Assembly (NCBI GenBank): GCA_964636325.1
Contig: CAZWRV010000012.1
Location: forward strand, 1 to 64,000
Direction: 5' to 3'
DNA from: CAZWRV01 sp964636325
GTDB taxonomy: Bacteria > Verrucomicrobiota > Lentisphaeria > Victivallales > GWF2-50-93
DNA length: 64,000 nucleotides
A program made the position numbers and the translations under genes. Numbering within the stretch: position 1 is the stretch's first letter; each line of letters opens with the position of its first letter. The notes beneath the pieces are model-generated. The model made no database searches. It was not told the DNA's origin and saw nothing but the letters and a program-made list of their open reading frames with translations. Positions 1 to 9,388 of this stretch are shown piece after piece.

Positions 1-2
1 AA

Positions 3-77
3 GAAGCGTGTATTGCAGGAGACCGTTGGGAGGCTATGGTAAGATGGCTAAAAAAGTGCGAAACTCCACAAAAATAA
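3..77 (+). CDS. 3' end of an unidentified ORF (partial)
   Basis: An open frame enters from the left edge and stops at a TAA at 75-77, giving 24 residues that end GDRWEAMVRWLKKCETPQK. The composition looks like a protein tail, but the family cannot be recognised from so little. The following ~150 bases up to the convergent pseudopilin stop hold no convincing gene. It could be spurious. Confidence 0.25.
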   Translation, partial: EACIAGDRWEAMVRWLKKCETPQK

Positions 78-234
78 AAGCTCTTTAAAACGGCTTACCG
101 ATTGTCCTAAAGGCTATGAGGAACAGGAGGTTTGGCCCTGGTCGCACTACCGATGCGCTTTCCATGTTTTCCCCCCCCTGCATAAATTCCAAGTTTTTGA
201 TCAAATAATTTCAGGCGAGCTTTAAGGGAGCTTG

Positions 235-999
235 CTATTTCATTCCGGAACTGAACACAGACATGCTCCCGTAGGGCCAGCCCGGCATCGTCATGTTGGG
301 CTTATACCAATACTGCGCAGGATCGGAGGTGAGATAATAATAATTGATAGAGTTCGGCTTGAACGGCGTGCTTCTCACAGCTAGGTCGACGCTTATCGCA
401 TTCATGCTCTTATGCCTTGATGCCGCCTCGTAGGTTCCCATCGCCCCATATACTCCGGCAAAAAAGGTTCCGTAGCTTGCGTTCACCTCCACAATATAAT
501 TGTTCTTCAGGTTCGCGTCGTTCGGCGAGCCATATGGCGTCGTAATCTGGGCTGTCGAGGGATCGACATTGAAGATTTTCACTTTCCCCCCGGTCATAAG
601 CAGCTGTTGTGAGGTCCATACACCTCCGTTCACGTGTATGCCGGCGAAGTTGCAGATATTGTATGTTTGGGCTGTTGAAGATGAATCCATATCCGCAGGG
701 CAATGAAAGATGGACAGCGCATCGTTCATGTAGCCGGACATAAAAGGTGTTCCCACTTTGTTCCATGAGGAAATTCCACCGCCGGATTTGATAGGGTATG
801 CCCCGTTGTTGTCTCCGACATAGCCCATCATGCCCATCGATATCTGCCGCAAGTTCGACTTGCAGGCCAGGCATACGGCCGCCCGTCTCGCCTCCTGCAG
901 TCCGGGCAGCAGAAGTGCTGCCAGAATCGCGATGATCGCAATCACCACCAGGAGCTCGATCAGAGTGAATTTCTTGCGCATCTTACCATATCTTCCCAT
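235..999 (-). CDS. Pseudopilin-like protein with type IV prepilin N-terminal methylation motif
   Basis: Protein of about 250 residues. A short basic leader (MRKK) is followed by [20 protein letters not shown], the prepilin peptidase and N-methylation motif (F+1, E+5) that continues into the N-terminal helix. The rest is a globular domain of the H-X9-DG / DUF1559-like kind common in Lentisphaerota and Planctomycetes. Such proteins should be processed by prepilin peptidase and assembled into, or held at, the envelope. Two in-frame ATGs are possible: 999 and 981. The second gives the classical short leader and has GGAAGA upstream, so it may be the true start. The next gene is a truncated gene end at 1015. 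Function is inferred from the leader only. Confidence 0.85.
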   Translation of the reverse strand: MGRYGKMRKKFTLIELLVVIAIIAILAALLLPGLQEARRAAVCLACKSNLRQISMGMMGYVGDNNGAYPIKSGGGISSWNKVGTPFMSGYMNDALSIFHCPADMDSSSTAQTYNICNFAGIHVNGGVWTSQQLLMTGGKVKIFNVDPSTAQITTPYGSPNDANLKNNYIVEVNASYGTFFAGVYGAMGTYEAASRHKSMNAISVDLAVRSTPFKPNSINYYYLTSDPAQYWYKPNMTMPGWPYGSMSVFSSGMK

Positions 1000-1014
1000 T
1001 AAATTATTAAGAGA

Positions 1015-1308
1015 CTATTTCCCATTCATGGTTTCCGAGGCATCCAGATGCAGGGTAAGAGCCTTCAACACCTCTGGCAGAGAGATTTGCACATTCTCCC
1101 TGCGTCCGTCACAGTAGACGGAAATGCTTTTTCCGTCGTTGAGCAGCGCCGCCCGGTCGGGAGATGAAAGCGTGACTCCGTCGGCGCTTATCGTTCCGCC
1201 GACAAACATCAGCCGCAATGGCACCGTACCTCTGCGGACGAAGCCGGCTGAACCGTTGAACTGCACTGCGGTATCAGCAAATTCCAACGGTCTTCCGATC
1301 GAATACTG
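1015..1308 (-). pseudogene. Truncated C-terminal fragment of an unidentified protein
   Basis: The frame is open from just after a TAA at 1309-1311 to a stop at 1015 and encodes about 98 residues (for example FNGSAGFVRRGTVPLRLMF, then VTLSSPDRAALLNDGK). The only initiator is a TTG at 1287 without a clear ribosome site. The beta-rich texture looks like the C-terminal domain of a secreted or polysaccharide-active protein. The reading frame is lost exactly where IS4-type transposase remains begin, so I infer that the 5' part was removed by the element. The parent family is not recognised. Confidence 0.45.
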
Positions 1309-1329
1309 TTAAGTTAAGCCGATATTCCC

Positions 1330-2620
1330 TCATTTTCCACTCCGAAGCATTTTATTTCTCAGCATATTTCTCGGCTGCGTCATGAGCGGATAAGCTTTTT
1401 TCCTCCTCTTCACGACCCTTGGTTCTACTCTTTTCTTCCGCTGTGGGATTTTTGCCCTTCCCAGGCTTGTCAGCATGCCGTCGTATAGGGCCGACAAGCC
1501 CTTGTCGTCGTCCGAAAGGATGAACCGTTTTGCCCACGAATTGATGATTCCGATCGACAGGGAGAAGCTTATTTGCCGAGGTTCCAGCGAATACTTCTTC
1601 GCGCTCTGGAACATGAGCGTCCTGGCGAGGTTGTATACGAGCATGTGCACCAGCAGTTCTTTCCTGACCATCGCCGGGGTATGGCATCTCAGGGAGTCCA
1701 TCCTCATCGTCGTCTTGATGTGCCTCAGGTTGATTTCGCAGTCCCATCTTCTTGCGTAGAGTTCGATGAAGGACTCGGCGGGGAACGCCACGGGGTCGGT
1801 GAGCGTGGTAAGGATGGTTATTGACCGCGACCTAAACCCTTTTATGGCGACGCTGAACGTTATCATCCTCAGGACTATGCTTCCGGGAAGGCTGTCCCAG
1901 AGCTTCCCGTCCACCTTTGCCGGGCTTGAGGCCGTCTTCGTCTAGGATATCAGAAAATCGTTCTTTCCGAGCCTTTCCAGGACCACGTAGTTTTTTATGA
2001 GCCTTGTCTTCATCCTCGCGACCATGTCGACCGCCGCCCGCATCAGGAGGCAGAAGTCGGCATAGGAGCAGAACCCACTGTCCGATAGGATCACGTCTCC
2101 GGCCGAGAATAGGTTACCTATCTGCCGGAAGAGCACCTGCTCGCCCACGCTAAAGCATGAGGATTCCATGTGGAGCAGCGCCCCGGTGGCCAGGGAGAAG
2201 AGCCTCATGATGGGGAACCCGCAGCCCTTCTTCTGCCCTGGGGGCTGCGAATATTCCTTCTGTTTCTCCGGAGTGTCCGCCGTCGTCGCCGTGCTGCGTG
2301 CTGCCGTCCACGATTTTCACATTCCTGCCCATCCACTTGAACTTCCCGTCCGTCTGCGACTCCAGCGAGTCCCTGACATGCCTGAACACACATGCGACGT
2401 TGTCCTCTGAAAGCCTCTACCTTCCGTGGCAGTATGCCGAGTCCGGGGCTCGGCAGGCTGGATTTCCTTCTCACGCAGAACCATCCCAGCGCATTCAGCA
2501 CGGCGAAGGCGCAGGACTCGGCGTTCAGAATCTGCCACAGGAAGACGAAGAAGGTGTTTTCCGGGCTGGAAAGCCTTCTTCTCGCCGGCTTGCCTTTGAT
2601 AATATCAGGAATGGCATTCA
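1330..2620 (-). pseudogene. Degenerate IS4-family transposase (multiple frameshifts)
   Basis: The C-terminal third (1330-1914) keeps the IS4 signature Y-x2-R-x3-E-x6-K in YARRWDCEINLRHIK. Upstream, 1942-2208 and its extension encode a typical IS4 core (KKGCGFPIMRLFSLATGALL, then DVILSDSGFCSYADFCLL), and around 2290-2390 the motif NVKIVDGST is seen in another frame. At least three frameshifts or stops separate these pieces (near 2300, 1925-1940, and 2400-2440), so no intact transposase can be made. The N-terminal part runs up to about 2600. Terminal inverted repeats were not found with confidence. This is a dead mobile element that probably truncated the gene at 1015-1308. Confidence 0.8.
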
Positions 2621-2749
2621 GGCAATTTCCGAAAAAAACTATATGAATTATGTCTTATTTGAATTCAAACCCAATCAACCATCCATCCACCCGCCATCCA
2701 GTGGGATGGCTTTCTAGTTTGGACAACTATTATATATTTCCGGAATTAT

Positions 2750-3142
2750 TTATTGGGCGGTGCTGGAAACCTCTTTCGCAGGGACATGCATGGTATTTTC
2801 CTTGGCGGGCGGCTCGCCTGCGGCACCAAGCAGAACGATCCCAGCGACAATGGCCGCTATCCCCACCCATTGAAGTGTGGAGACATGTGACCTGAACATT
2901 GCGGCAAGGGCGATCTGGGAAAGAAGAAACGCGCCTCCGCTCGCAATCCCGAGGGCGACATTGGGATTCATCGCCTTGTATAGCAGCATGAGCAGCCAGA
3001 TGCTGGAGAATCCGAAGAGGTTTCCCCCCAGGAATCCCCACAGCCAGCCCGATTCGGAAGAGCTCCCCCACTTGAATATGATCTGGGCAACGACCTGCAT
3101 CGCCCAGAAGACCAGAAGATATACTGCGATTAATGCTGTCAT
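2750..3142 (-). CDS. Small EamA/SMR-like four-helix membrane protein
   Basis: 130 residues with four hydrophobic segments (about 3-20, 34-56, 60-82 and 88-107). This is the size and layout of small multidrug resistance or half-size EamA/DMT transporters, which work as dimers. Residues around LYKAMNPNVALGIASGGAFL resemble the conserved helix of DMT proteins that line the substrate path. A GGGGG-containing ribosome site precedes the ATG. It lies 17 bases after the cellulase-like gene and is probably the last gene of the glycosidase operon. The substrate is unknown; export or uptake of a small sugar-related metabolite is only a guess from context. Confidence 0.6.
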   Translation of the reverse strand: MTALIAVYLLVFWAMQVVAQIIFKWGSSSESGWLWGFLGGNLFGFSSIWLLMLLYKAMNPNVALGIASGGAFLLSQIALAAMFRSHVSTLQWVGIAAIVAGIVLLGAAGEPPAKENTMHVPAKEVSSTAQ

Positions 3143-3159
3143 ATGTATTTTACCCCCTG

Positions 3160-4488
3160 TTATTCCGCAAACGACATCATGGCATTGCGGAGACGTTCCG
3201 GGAATTCAATCCAGGAGGGATCCTCCGGACCGGAGTTCGTCCGGGCGACGCATCCCCAGTAGCCTTCCTCCTTGAGGCGGTGCGTTGCATAATTGACAAG
3301 CTCCCAGTAGGCTTCGGACTTCTCCTCCCAGCGCATCTGCGGATGTGCGCAGTATGTGGCACCTTCGCCGACGACGAGGATGATTTTAGGGAAAAGAGCC
3401 TTGCGGGTCTCGAGCGCATTGCGGATGTTGTCGTCTACCGCTTTTTTATATTCGCCGATATTGGCAGAGAGGTGCTCGTCCATAAGCCGTTCGAGTTCAG
3501 GAAGTTTATTCGGATCCAAGTTGTTGTAGAGCCATACCCGGATCGGCCAGCCGGGCTCGATGTGCTGGAGATGCTTGCGGCATGAGCGCACGGCTTCGAT
3601 GCTTCTCGGAGGCGAACGCAGGAAGCGCCCCAGGGCAGGATGCTTTCCGGCATTTGCGAAATCAAGTCCATTTTCATATGCAGGCGTTTCGAAGACCTTC
3701 CAGTAAGCTCCCCAGCTGTAATACATGTGGTGGTTCCAGACCTGCGCGTTCCGCGGCAGGATCTCCCTGTCGACGCCAGAATGGCAGGTGTCGATTCCGA
3801 AAAGAAGATCCGGATGGCGGGACTTGATGAAGTCCAGAGCCTCCTCGTGCCAGCCGCGGAATTCATGCATCCCCTTGAGCTTTTCGGCATCGGTATTCCA
3901 TTTGCTGTTCAGCTTCCAATAGTGAGGGAAGCTGTCGAACTCGTTGAATATCTCGACGAACGCGATCTGGCTTTGCAGGCCGCGCGCCTTAATCTCCGAG
4001 AGAATGCGGTCGGTGTCTACGGCGAACCTCATGAACCGTTTTTCAGGAGGCAGCGCGAAAAACTCCTCTACCAGGTCGTCCTCGACGAACCAGAAAGTAT
4101 GCAGGTAGAACCAGCTTGACAGGATGACACTCACATCATATTTCTTCGCCAGCTCGAAGAGTTCGATCACCTTTTCCATGACGTCGCACCTGCATCCGCC
4201 CCGCGTGGCAATGTCGGTCCGCATGTCCATCTGGCGCAGAGTGCTGAAGCCGGGGAAAGGTTCGTGAAGGCTGATCTTGCCGCGCCGTTTCCCGGCCGCG
4301 TCGTGGCAGAGTCCGGCTCCGGAATCGACGCGCACCGTGTTGAAGCCGCGCTCCTTCAGCCCGGCAAAGCATTCCTCAAGATCATGGAAATATTCGCCTC
4401 CCTTGATTCCGTAGAAGTAGTTCCACAGCCAGAACGAGATCGTAAGTTTTTCCGGCAGGTGTTCCGGGATTGCCCTATAAGCTGACAT
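3160..4488 (-). CDS. Cellulase-like (clan GH-A type) glycoside hydrolase
   Basis: 442 residues from the ATG at 4488, chosen because AAGGAGG lies just upstream; a longer open frame reaching 4779 overlaps the next gene and is rejected. The sequence reads as a TIM-barrel hydrolase of the cellulase-like group: the N-terminal barrel start includes ISFWLWNYFYGIKGGEYF, a candidate acid/base Glu lies in VEIFNEFDSFPHYW, and a candidate nucleophile Glu in IILVVGEGATYC. There is no signal peptide, so it probably acts in the cytoplasm on short oligosaccharides. It sits 35 bases after the GH36 gene at 4524-6935 in an apparent operon. Substrate specificity cannot be told from sequence alone. Confidence 0.7.
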   Translation of the reverse strand: MSAYRAIPEHLPEKLTISFWLWNYFYGIKGGEYFHDLEECFAGLKERGFNTVRVDSGAGLCHDAAGKRRGKISLHEPFPGFSTLRQMDMRTDIATRGGCRCDVMEKVIELFELAKKYDVSVILSSWFYLHTFWFVEDDLVEEFFALPPEKRFMRFAVDTDRILSEIKARGLQSQIAFVEIFNEFDSFPHYWKLNSKWNTDAEKLKGMHEFRGWHEEALDFIKSRHPDLLFGIDTCHSGVDREILPRNAQVWNHHMYYSWGAYWKVFETPAYENGLDFANAGKHPALGRFLRSPPRSIEAVRSCRKHLQHIEPGWPIRVWLYNNLDPNKLPELERLMDEHLSANIGEYKKAVDDNIRNALETRKALFPKIILVVGEGATYCAHPQMRWEEKSEAYWELVNYATHRLKEEGYWGCVARTNSGPEDPSWIEFPERLRNAMMSFAE

Positions 4489-4523
4489 CAAAGCCTCCTT
4501 TTTATTGAATTGATCAGAGTATC

Positions 4524-6935
4524 CTATTTGCGTCTGTAGATGAACAGGAGAGCCTGCGGCGTCCGGGATGTCTTTATCGGCAATCCGTTGTCCATCAGCG
4601 CCTTGCCACTCATTGACACGGGTTTCTTCGGCCTGTCCATGTCCGTGACAAGGTATGTGGCGGCGGGGTCGAGGCCGTGCAGCTTGAAGGTCGCGGACTC
4701 GAACGGGCTGTCCTTGCGGCGGAAGGCCTGGACTATGCCGGTTCCGGTGTCGGAGCGATGGAATTGCCAGGCGATCCACAAGTCTTCATCGTTGTTGAAC
4801 TTCGTGATCGGATAGTAGTCGCCGTAGAAATATTCCGTAGCGACGACCTTCCGCCACTCCTCGCAGAGCTTCTTGAGCTTTTTCCATTCGACGTCGCGGC
4901 GGCGCATGTCGTATGTGAGCAGCGTCATGGGCGCGATCGAACTTCGGAACGCGTAGGTGTCGACATCGTCGACGGGCAGGACGTAGGCGCCGAAATACGG
5001 GAACCATAGTGCGAGAGTGTGGTGGAAGGCCTGCTTGGTCGCGTTGTCCGCGTAGTCGTAGTCGGTCTTGTGGAAGGGGACTGAGAGGCGCATCGTCTCG
5101 AGATCGTTGCGGCGACCGCCTGAGGCGCATGAGTCGATGAGCATGCTCGGGAAGCGACGGCGCAGTTCCTTCCAGAATGCGAGATATCCTTCGACATGGC
5201 GCATTTCAGTGATGCCCTGGCGGTCTGGCGCGTCGGCACTGCGCCAGCAGTCGAGCGGAGGCATGTTGAAGTCCTGGCGGTATAGGTCGATGCCCTGCTT
5301 GACGATCTGTCCAGAAATATGTTCTATGACCCATTTCAGCGCGTCGGGATTCCCGAGGTTCAGCAACCTGCTTGAGCCCACGGGGCTTCCGAGAAGCCAT
5401 TCGGGATGCTTCTCCCAGAGCCAGGTCCCCTTGTTGGCGCGTTCCGGCTCGAACCAGAGGAGAGTGTTCATATCCTTCGAATGGCAGTAGTCGCAGATTT
5501 CCCTGAGTCCCTTCGGAAAACGCTTCGCGTCGGGCTCCCATGTGCCCGTGTTCCACCAACCTTCGCCGCAGGGATACCATCCGGCGTCCATCCACCAATA
5601 GTCGGGCTTTATTCCTTCTTCCAAATATCTGTCTATGAAGCCGATCTGCGTTTCTGTGGTCGCTTTTGCAAGCTCTTCGAACCAGCGTCCGGTGTATGCC
5701 GGCAGCATGGGAGGCGGCAGCTTTCCGCCGGGACGCGGCATGTTGCATGCCATCATCCAGCGGCGCCACATGTTTTGGCTGCGCATGCGGTCGCCCCGCC
5801 AGAACATGAGCACCGAGATCGGCGTGCGCGCCTCCTCGCCGGGATGCAGCTTGAAGTGCGTCAGCTCCTGGCCCGCAACGACGCGGACATCGTCGTTCTC
5901 CCCCTTGAACTGCGAAGCCCACTGGCCAGACCAGCCGACGACAAGAATCACCCCTTTGTCTTCTTTAGGATATTCCATGTTGTAGTATGGCCAGGCCTTG
6001 TCGGTGGGACGCCCGCCGTCCGGTGCGAACTTGAGCTCCGCGCCGGGCGAGAGGACCGCGCTGTGCGGCTCATAACCGTCCCTTGCACAGTAGTCGCCGG
6101 TGTGGTAGTGTAGGACCGCTTCGGGGGGGAATGCCACATCGATGGATTTTATCGAGTCGAGGATCGGCGTGTCCTTCTTCCCGGTGTTTTTGAAACGGAC
6201 TATCCATTCCAGGGCGGGAAATTTCCTGTATGCCTTGATTTCGACTGCGACTTTCAACCCCGTTGCCTTGTCTGTGCGGGTGACCTGGTATACGGTGACG
6301 TCTTCAAGATTTAAAGGTTTGCTTTCCTCAAGCCGCCACGTTTCGAGAATATCCCGCGAACTGCGGCCGCCGTAGTTGAATGAGAAATAGTCGTTCTGCG
6401 TATTGGGGGAGTCAATCAGAATCGACGATCCGTCTTCAAGGACGATCTTCAAGTCCGCCCAGTCGGCGTGCCCCCCGTTCGTATCTCCGGAGGCGAGCAG
6501 AGTGAATTCACTTCTACCTGCAAGACTCACATCAACCGGAGCAGGCGGCATGTCAACGGTTCGCGGCCCGCTTTTCCAAAGAGTCCTGGCGCCGGCCATT
6601 ACGGAGAATTGAATTGCCTTGGAATGCTTCCGCGTGTAGTCGTTGTCGTCGATGCCGGCAAGTCCGACAAGCCTTTTCCCTGGGCGCGGCAGCTTGACTT
6701 CTATGACGCTGTCCGTGTGTGTTCCAAGGCCGGTCTTATGGATTTTCCCGTTGAGCCTCAGCACCGGCCAGTCGACGGAGCAGTTGAATTTGAGCCTGCC
6801 CCAGCCCTGTCTTACAAGCTTGATCTCGGGTTTAATCTCTTCAGAGCTGTTCTGGCGGAGCGACTTCAGCATTTGTGCGAGCCATTCTTTCGCATCCTTC
6901 ATTTCATCCGGCCGTACGATGCCGTGGTACTTCAT
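4524..6935 (-). CDS. GH36-type alpha-galactosidase with N-terminal NPCBM-like domain
   Basis: 803 residues, ATG preceded by AAGGAAA. Residues about 35-180 look like an NPCBM carbohydrate-binding domain (GLGTHTDSVIEVKLP, then FTLLASGDTNGGHADWADLK). About 190-400 form the GH36 N-terminal beta-sandwich and about 405-720 the catalytic barrel: YWWMDAGWYPCGEGWW, LLWFEPERA, then YRQDF with the presumed nucleophile Asp555, CASGG, and HKTDYDY with the presumed acid/base Asp625. All key positions of retaining GH36 enzymes are present. No signal peptide is visible. It is followed 35 bases later by the cellulase-like gene and lies 101 bases after another GH36 gene, suggesting co-expression. The likely role is removal of alpha-galactosyl residues from imported oligosaccharides; related specificities within clan GH-D are possible. 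Confidence 0.88.
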   Translation of the reverse strand: MKYHGIVRPDEMKDAKEWLAQMLKSLRQNSSEEIKPEIKLVRQGWGRLKFNCSVDWPVLRLNGKIHKTGLGTHTDSVIEVKLPRPGKRLVGLAGIDDNDYTRKHSKAIQFSVMAGARTLWKSGPRTVDMPPAPVDVSLAGRSEFTLLASGDTNGGHADWADLKIVLEDGSSILIDSPNTQNDYFSFNYGGRSSRDILETWRLEESKPLNLEDVTVYQVTRTDKATGLKVAVEIKAYRKFPALEWIVRFKNTGKKDTPILDSIKSIDVAFPPEAVLHYHTGDYCARDGYEPHSAVLSPGAELKFAPDGGRPTDKAWPYYNMEYPKEDKGVILVVGWSGQWASQFKGENDDVRVVAGQELTHFKLHPGEEARTPISVLMFWRGDRMRSQNMWRRWMMACNMPRPGGKLPPPMLPAYTGRWFEELAKATTETQIGFIDRYLEEGIKPDYWWMDAGWYPCGEGWWNTGTWEPDAKRFPKGLREICDYCHSKDMNTLLWFEPERANKGTWLWEKHPEWLLGSPVGSSRLLNLGNPDALKWVIEHISGQIVKQGIDLYRQDFNMPPLDCWRSADAPDRQGITEMRHVEGYLAFWKELRRRFPSMLIDSCASGGRRNDLETMRLSVPFHKTDYDYADNATKQAFHHTLALWFPYFGAYVLPVDDVDTYAFRSSIAPMTLLTYDMRRRDVEWKKLKKLCEEWRKVVATEYFYGDYYPITKFNNDEDLWIAWQFHRSDTGTGIVQAFRRKDSPFESATFKLHGLDPAATYLVTDMDRPKKPVSMSGKALMDNGLPIKTSRTPQALLFIYRRK

Positions 6936-7036
6936 GGGGATTTCCTTGATCTATTATGTCTATTGCTATGTGACTCCGTGACCTTGTGACTTCATTGACT
7001 GGTGAATATGATTGCCAATCCTGTTGCCGTGCCCGA

Positions 7037-9214
7037 TTAGACAGCTTCAAAAAGAAGCAGTTCGGACGTGAGTGCGCCTTCGAGCCGGACGGTGATTCCC
7101 TGCTTCATCAGCGTGAATCCGTCGATCTCGCAGGACCGCCCTGAACTGTCGAAGGTCACGCGGTATTTCTTCGAGACATCCAGGCCTCGGAGTCGGATGA
7201 GGTATTCCGGCTCGGTTGGCGCCGAAAGCTGGAAGAGTCCGCAGATTCCCCGGGAGCGGTCTTCGGAAGCAAGCTCGAGCACGCCCCAGCCGTGCGGATC
7301 ATAGCCGGAAAGCTCCGGCGTATGGTGGTAGATTCGCCCGTCCGCCATGAACGGACGTACGAAGTCCTTGTAGAGTTCAATTGTGCGCCTCCATCTTTCC
7401 GTCATCAGCGGATTGCCGTCTGAACCGACCGGATAAAGGAAGCCGAAGGTCGGGCGGACGAACAGGAGCAGTCTGGCCTGGAAGTCGAACTCAGCTGTGG
7501 TATGTCCGCTCTGGCCGCCGATGAGCCGGTCGACATATTCGGGGGGGAGGGCCATTGTCATCCCGTTCGTGATTGAGAAGGAGCGCGGCGCGATCTGCCA
7601 GTCGGTCACCCAGCTGTGGCTGAAACGGCGCACCATTCCGATATCTGTCCTTCCGCCGCCGCCGGCGCAGTTTTCGAAAATGACATCGGGGAACTTCGCC
7701 CTGAGCCTGTCGTAGATTCCATACAAGGTCTCGTAGTATCTCCAGTAGCCGTTCTCCACGAAGCCGTCGCGCTCCGTCCGTATGCCGGGGCCTGGATGGG
7801 TGTTGTAGTCGAGCCTGAAGAAGTCGAGCTTATGCTCCTCGATGACCCGGCAGATCTGCTGCTCCATCCATTTTGCCGCCTCGGGGTTCGTAAGGTCGAT
7901 CAGGCCGCCGCCCTGCTTCTGGCCATCGTAGCCGTCAGCGAGCCATTCCGGATGCGCCTTGGCGATCTCGCTTTCGGAGCCCATGCGTTCGGCGTCCATC
8001 CAGAGGCCCCATAGCATGCCCTTTGAATGGACGATGTTCCGGAAAGGTGCTAGTCCCTTGGGAAACCGGTTGGGATCCGGTTTCCAGTCTCCGACCTTCT
8101 GCCACCATTTGGCGGCTGGAGCATACCAGCCGGCGTCGATGAAAAATACTTCCGCGCCGGCCTCGGCGGCGCAGTTGATGGCGTGCTTGATCTGCTCGGG
8201 CGTCATCTCTATTTCCGGGCCGATTCCTGATTCGACCCAGCCGCCGCGGCCGCGTGGCTGCGGCATGAAGACGCTGCGGCGCAGGTGCTTGTGCATCGTC
8301 TGGATTGCCGTGTCAAAGTTCCCGAAGAGCATCCCGAGATGCATTTCAGGAGTCGTGACTGATTCACCTCCGGCGATGATTCTCTGCGGGGCAGGGGCGT
8401 CAGTGCCGGCACGGAAGAAGAGTCGGGCCGGACAGTCGCTGGTCCTCTTGTCGGCCTCGAGATCGAAGTCGAAGCTGTAGCCGCCTGACCATGCAAGCTG
8501 TCCGATGAAATGCTCGCCTGTAGCGTTGTTGCGAAGGACGAACATAGGATGCCGGTGCCGGTCGCGCCGGTAACGGCCGTCGACGCGGTATCCCGCGTTC
8601 GGCAGGTCGAACCAGTGGAAGTCACCCTCGTTGCCCCAGCGGCTGTCGGCGAAATACCCGATCGAATAAAGTGGCTTGCCCGTATTCCCCAGATGGGACA
8701 GCCAGCGGTTCGTCTTCTGGATGACTCCGCTCCAGGAATATGCGGCCGACAAAGCGGCCGGAGCCTTGCCGGTGTTTGTCACTTCAAGCCAGCGTGTGAT
8801 GATCGGGGTTCCATCAAGCTTCGTGTGGACCTTGACGGAGGCGGGACGGATCTTGTGGCGCAGGGAAATAACCGCATGAATGTCTGCCGGCCGCGCCTTG
8901 TCCGGCTTGCTCTCCTCGAAGCCGGTCATCTCCCAGTCGGATGCTAGGAGCTGGCCGTCGATCTCAAGCCAGAAGGCCTGCGGCGTCGGATGCTCCGCAG
9001 GATTAATCCTGCCGTCGTAGAAGTTCACAAATCCCGAGCCGTTCCAGCCTCGGCCGACGAAGATCCCCTTCGTCAGCGACTCCTCGTATACGGCCCAGCC
9101 CGTACGGTAGCTTATCACCGGCTCGGGCTTGTCAACATATAAAACATCGGACCATTCCTTTGCTTCGTTTCTTCCCCGGACACCAGAAGATTTACTTTTC
9201 GATGATGTTTTCAT
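7037..9214 (-). CDS. GH36-family alpha-galactosidase-like enzyme
   Basis: 725 residues, start supported by GGAGG. An N-terminal beta-sandwich (about 30-300) is followed by the GH36 barrel: FFIDAGWY at about 357-364, LWGLWMDAER, RLDYN with presumed nucleophile Asp469, ENCAGGGGRTD, and SWVTDWQ with presumed acid/base Asp538. It lacks the NPCBM domain of the neighbour at 4524-6935 and is closely similar to the protein at 18665-20824. No signal peptide, so it is probably cytoplasmic. It is the first gene after a short region holding a conserved upstream element (9239-9318) with a TATAAT box, and probably heads the 9214-2750 transcription unit. Substrate is inferred as alpha-galactosides. Confidence 0.88.
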   Translation of the reverse strand: MKTSSKSKSSGVRGRNEAKEWSDVLYVDKPEPVISYRTGWAVYEESLTKGIFVGRGWNGSGFVNFYDGRINPAEHPTPQAFWLEIDGQLLASDWEMTGFEESKPDKARPADIHAVISLRHKIRPASVKVHTKLDGTPIITRWLEVTNTGKAPAALSAAYSWSGVIQKTNRWLSHLGNTGKPLYSIGYFADSRWGNEGDFHWFDLPNAGYRVDGRYRRDRHRHPMFVLRNNATGEHFIGQLAWSGGYSFDFDLEADKRTSDCPARLFFRAGTDAPAPQRIIAGGESVTTPEMHLGMLFGNFDTAIQTMHKHLRRSVFMPQPRGRGGWVESGIGPEIEMTPEQIKHAINCAAEAGAEVFFIDAGWYAPAAKWWQKVGDWKPDPNRFPKGLAPFRNIVHSKGMLWGLWMDAERMGSESEIAKAHPEWLADGYDGQKQGGGLIDLTNPEAAKWMEQQICRVIEEHKLDFFRLDYNTHPGPGIRTERDGFVENGYWRYYETLYGIYDRLRAKFPDVIFENCAGGGGRTDIGMVRRFSHSWVTDWQIAPRSFSITNGMTMALPPEYVDRLIGGQSGHTTAEFDFQARLLLFVRPTFGFLYPVGSDGNPLMTERWRRTIELYKDFVRPFMADGRIYHHTPELSGYDPHGWGVLELASEDRSRGICGLFQLSAPTEPEYLIRLRGLDVSKKYRVTFDSSGRSCEIDGFTLMKQGITVRLEGALTSELLLFEAV

Positions 9215-9238
9215 ATGCCTCCAATTAAAAACATCCTA

Positions 9239-9318
9239 TATTATACTCATTTAAGTCTGCAAATTGGCATTTTGACGAGCAAGATTTGGGATTGGAATTT
9301 TTTGTTCCGACCGAGCGG
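9239..9318 (-). promoter_or_regulatory. Conserved upstream element, copy A, with promoter-like TATAAT
   Basis: Read on the minus strand toward the GH36 gene, it ends GACTTAAATGAGTATAATAT, with a perfect TATAAT. About 77 bases match the inverted copy at 18583-18662 with only about five differences by eye, and the proximal part matches the region at 18383-18440. Conservation next to several sugar genes suggests a shared activator or repressor site with the promoter core. The -35 region is weak. An alternative is that it is a piece of duplicated coding DNA, since one frame on the plus strand stays open with mostly silent or conservative changes. Confidence 0.5.
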
Positions 9319-9388
9319 CCAGGCGACGAGCAGGCCGTGAAGTCATTCAACTGGTTCAGCTGCCACGGCTACGACGACGACACGATGC

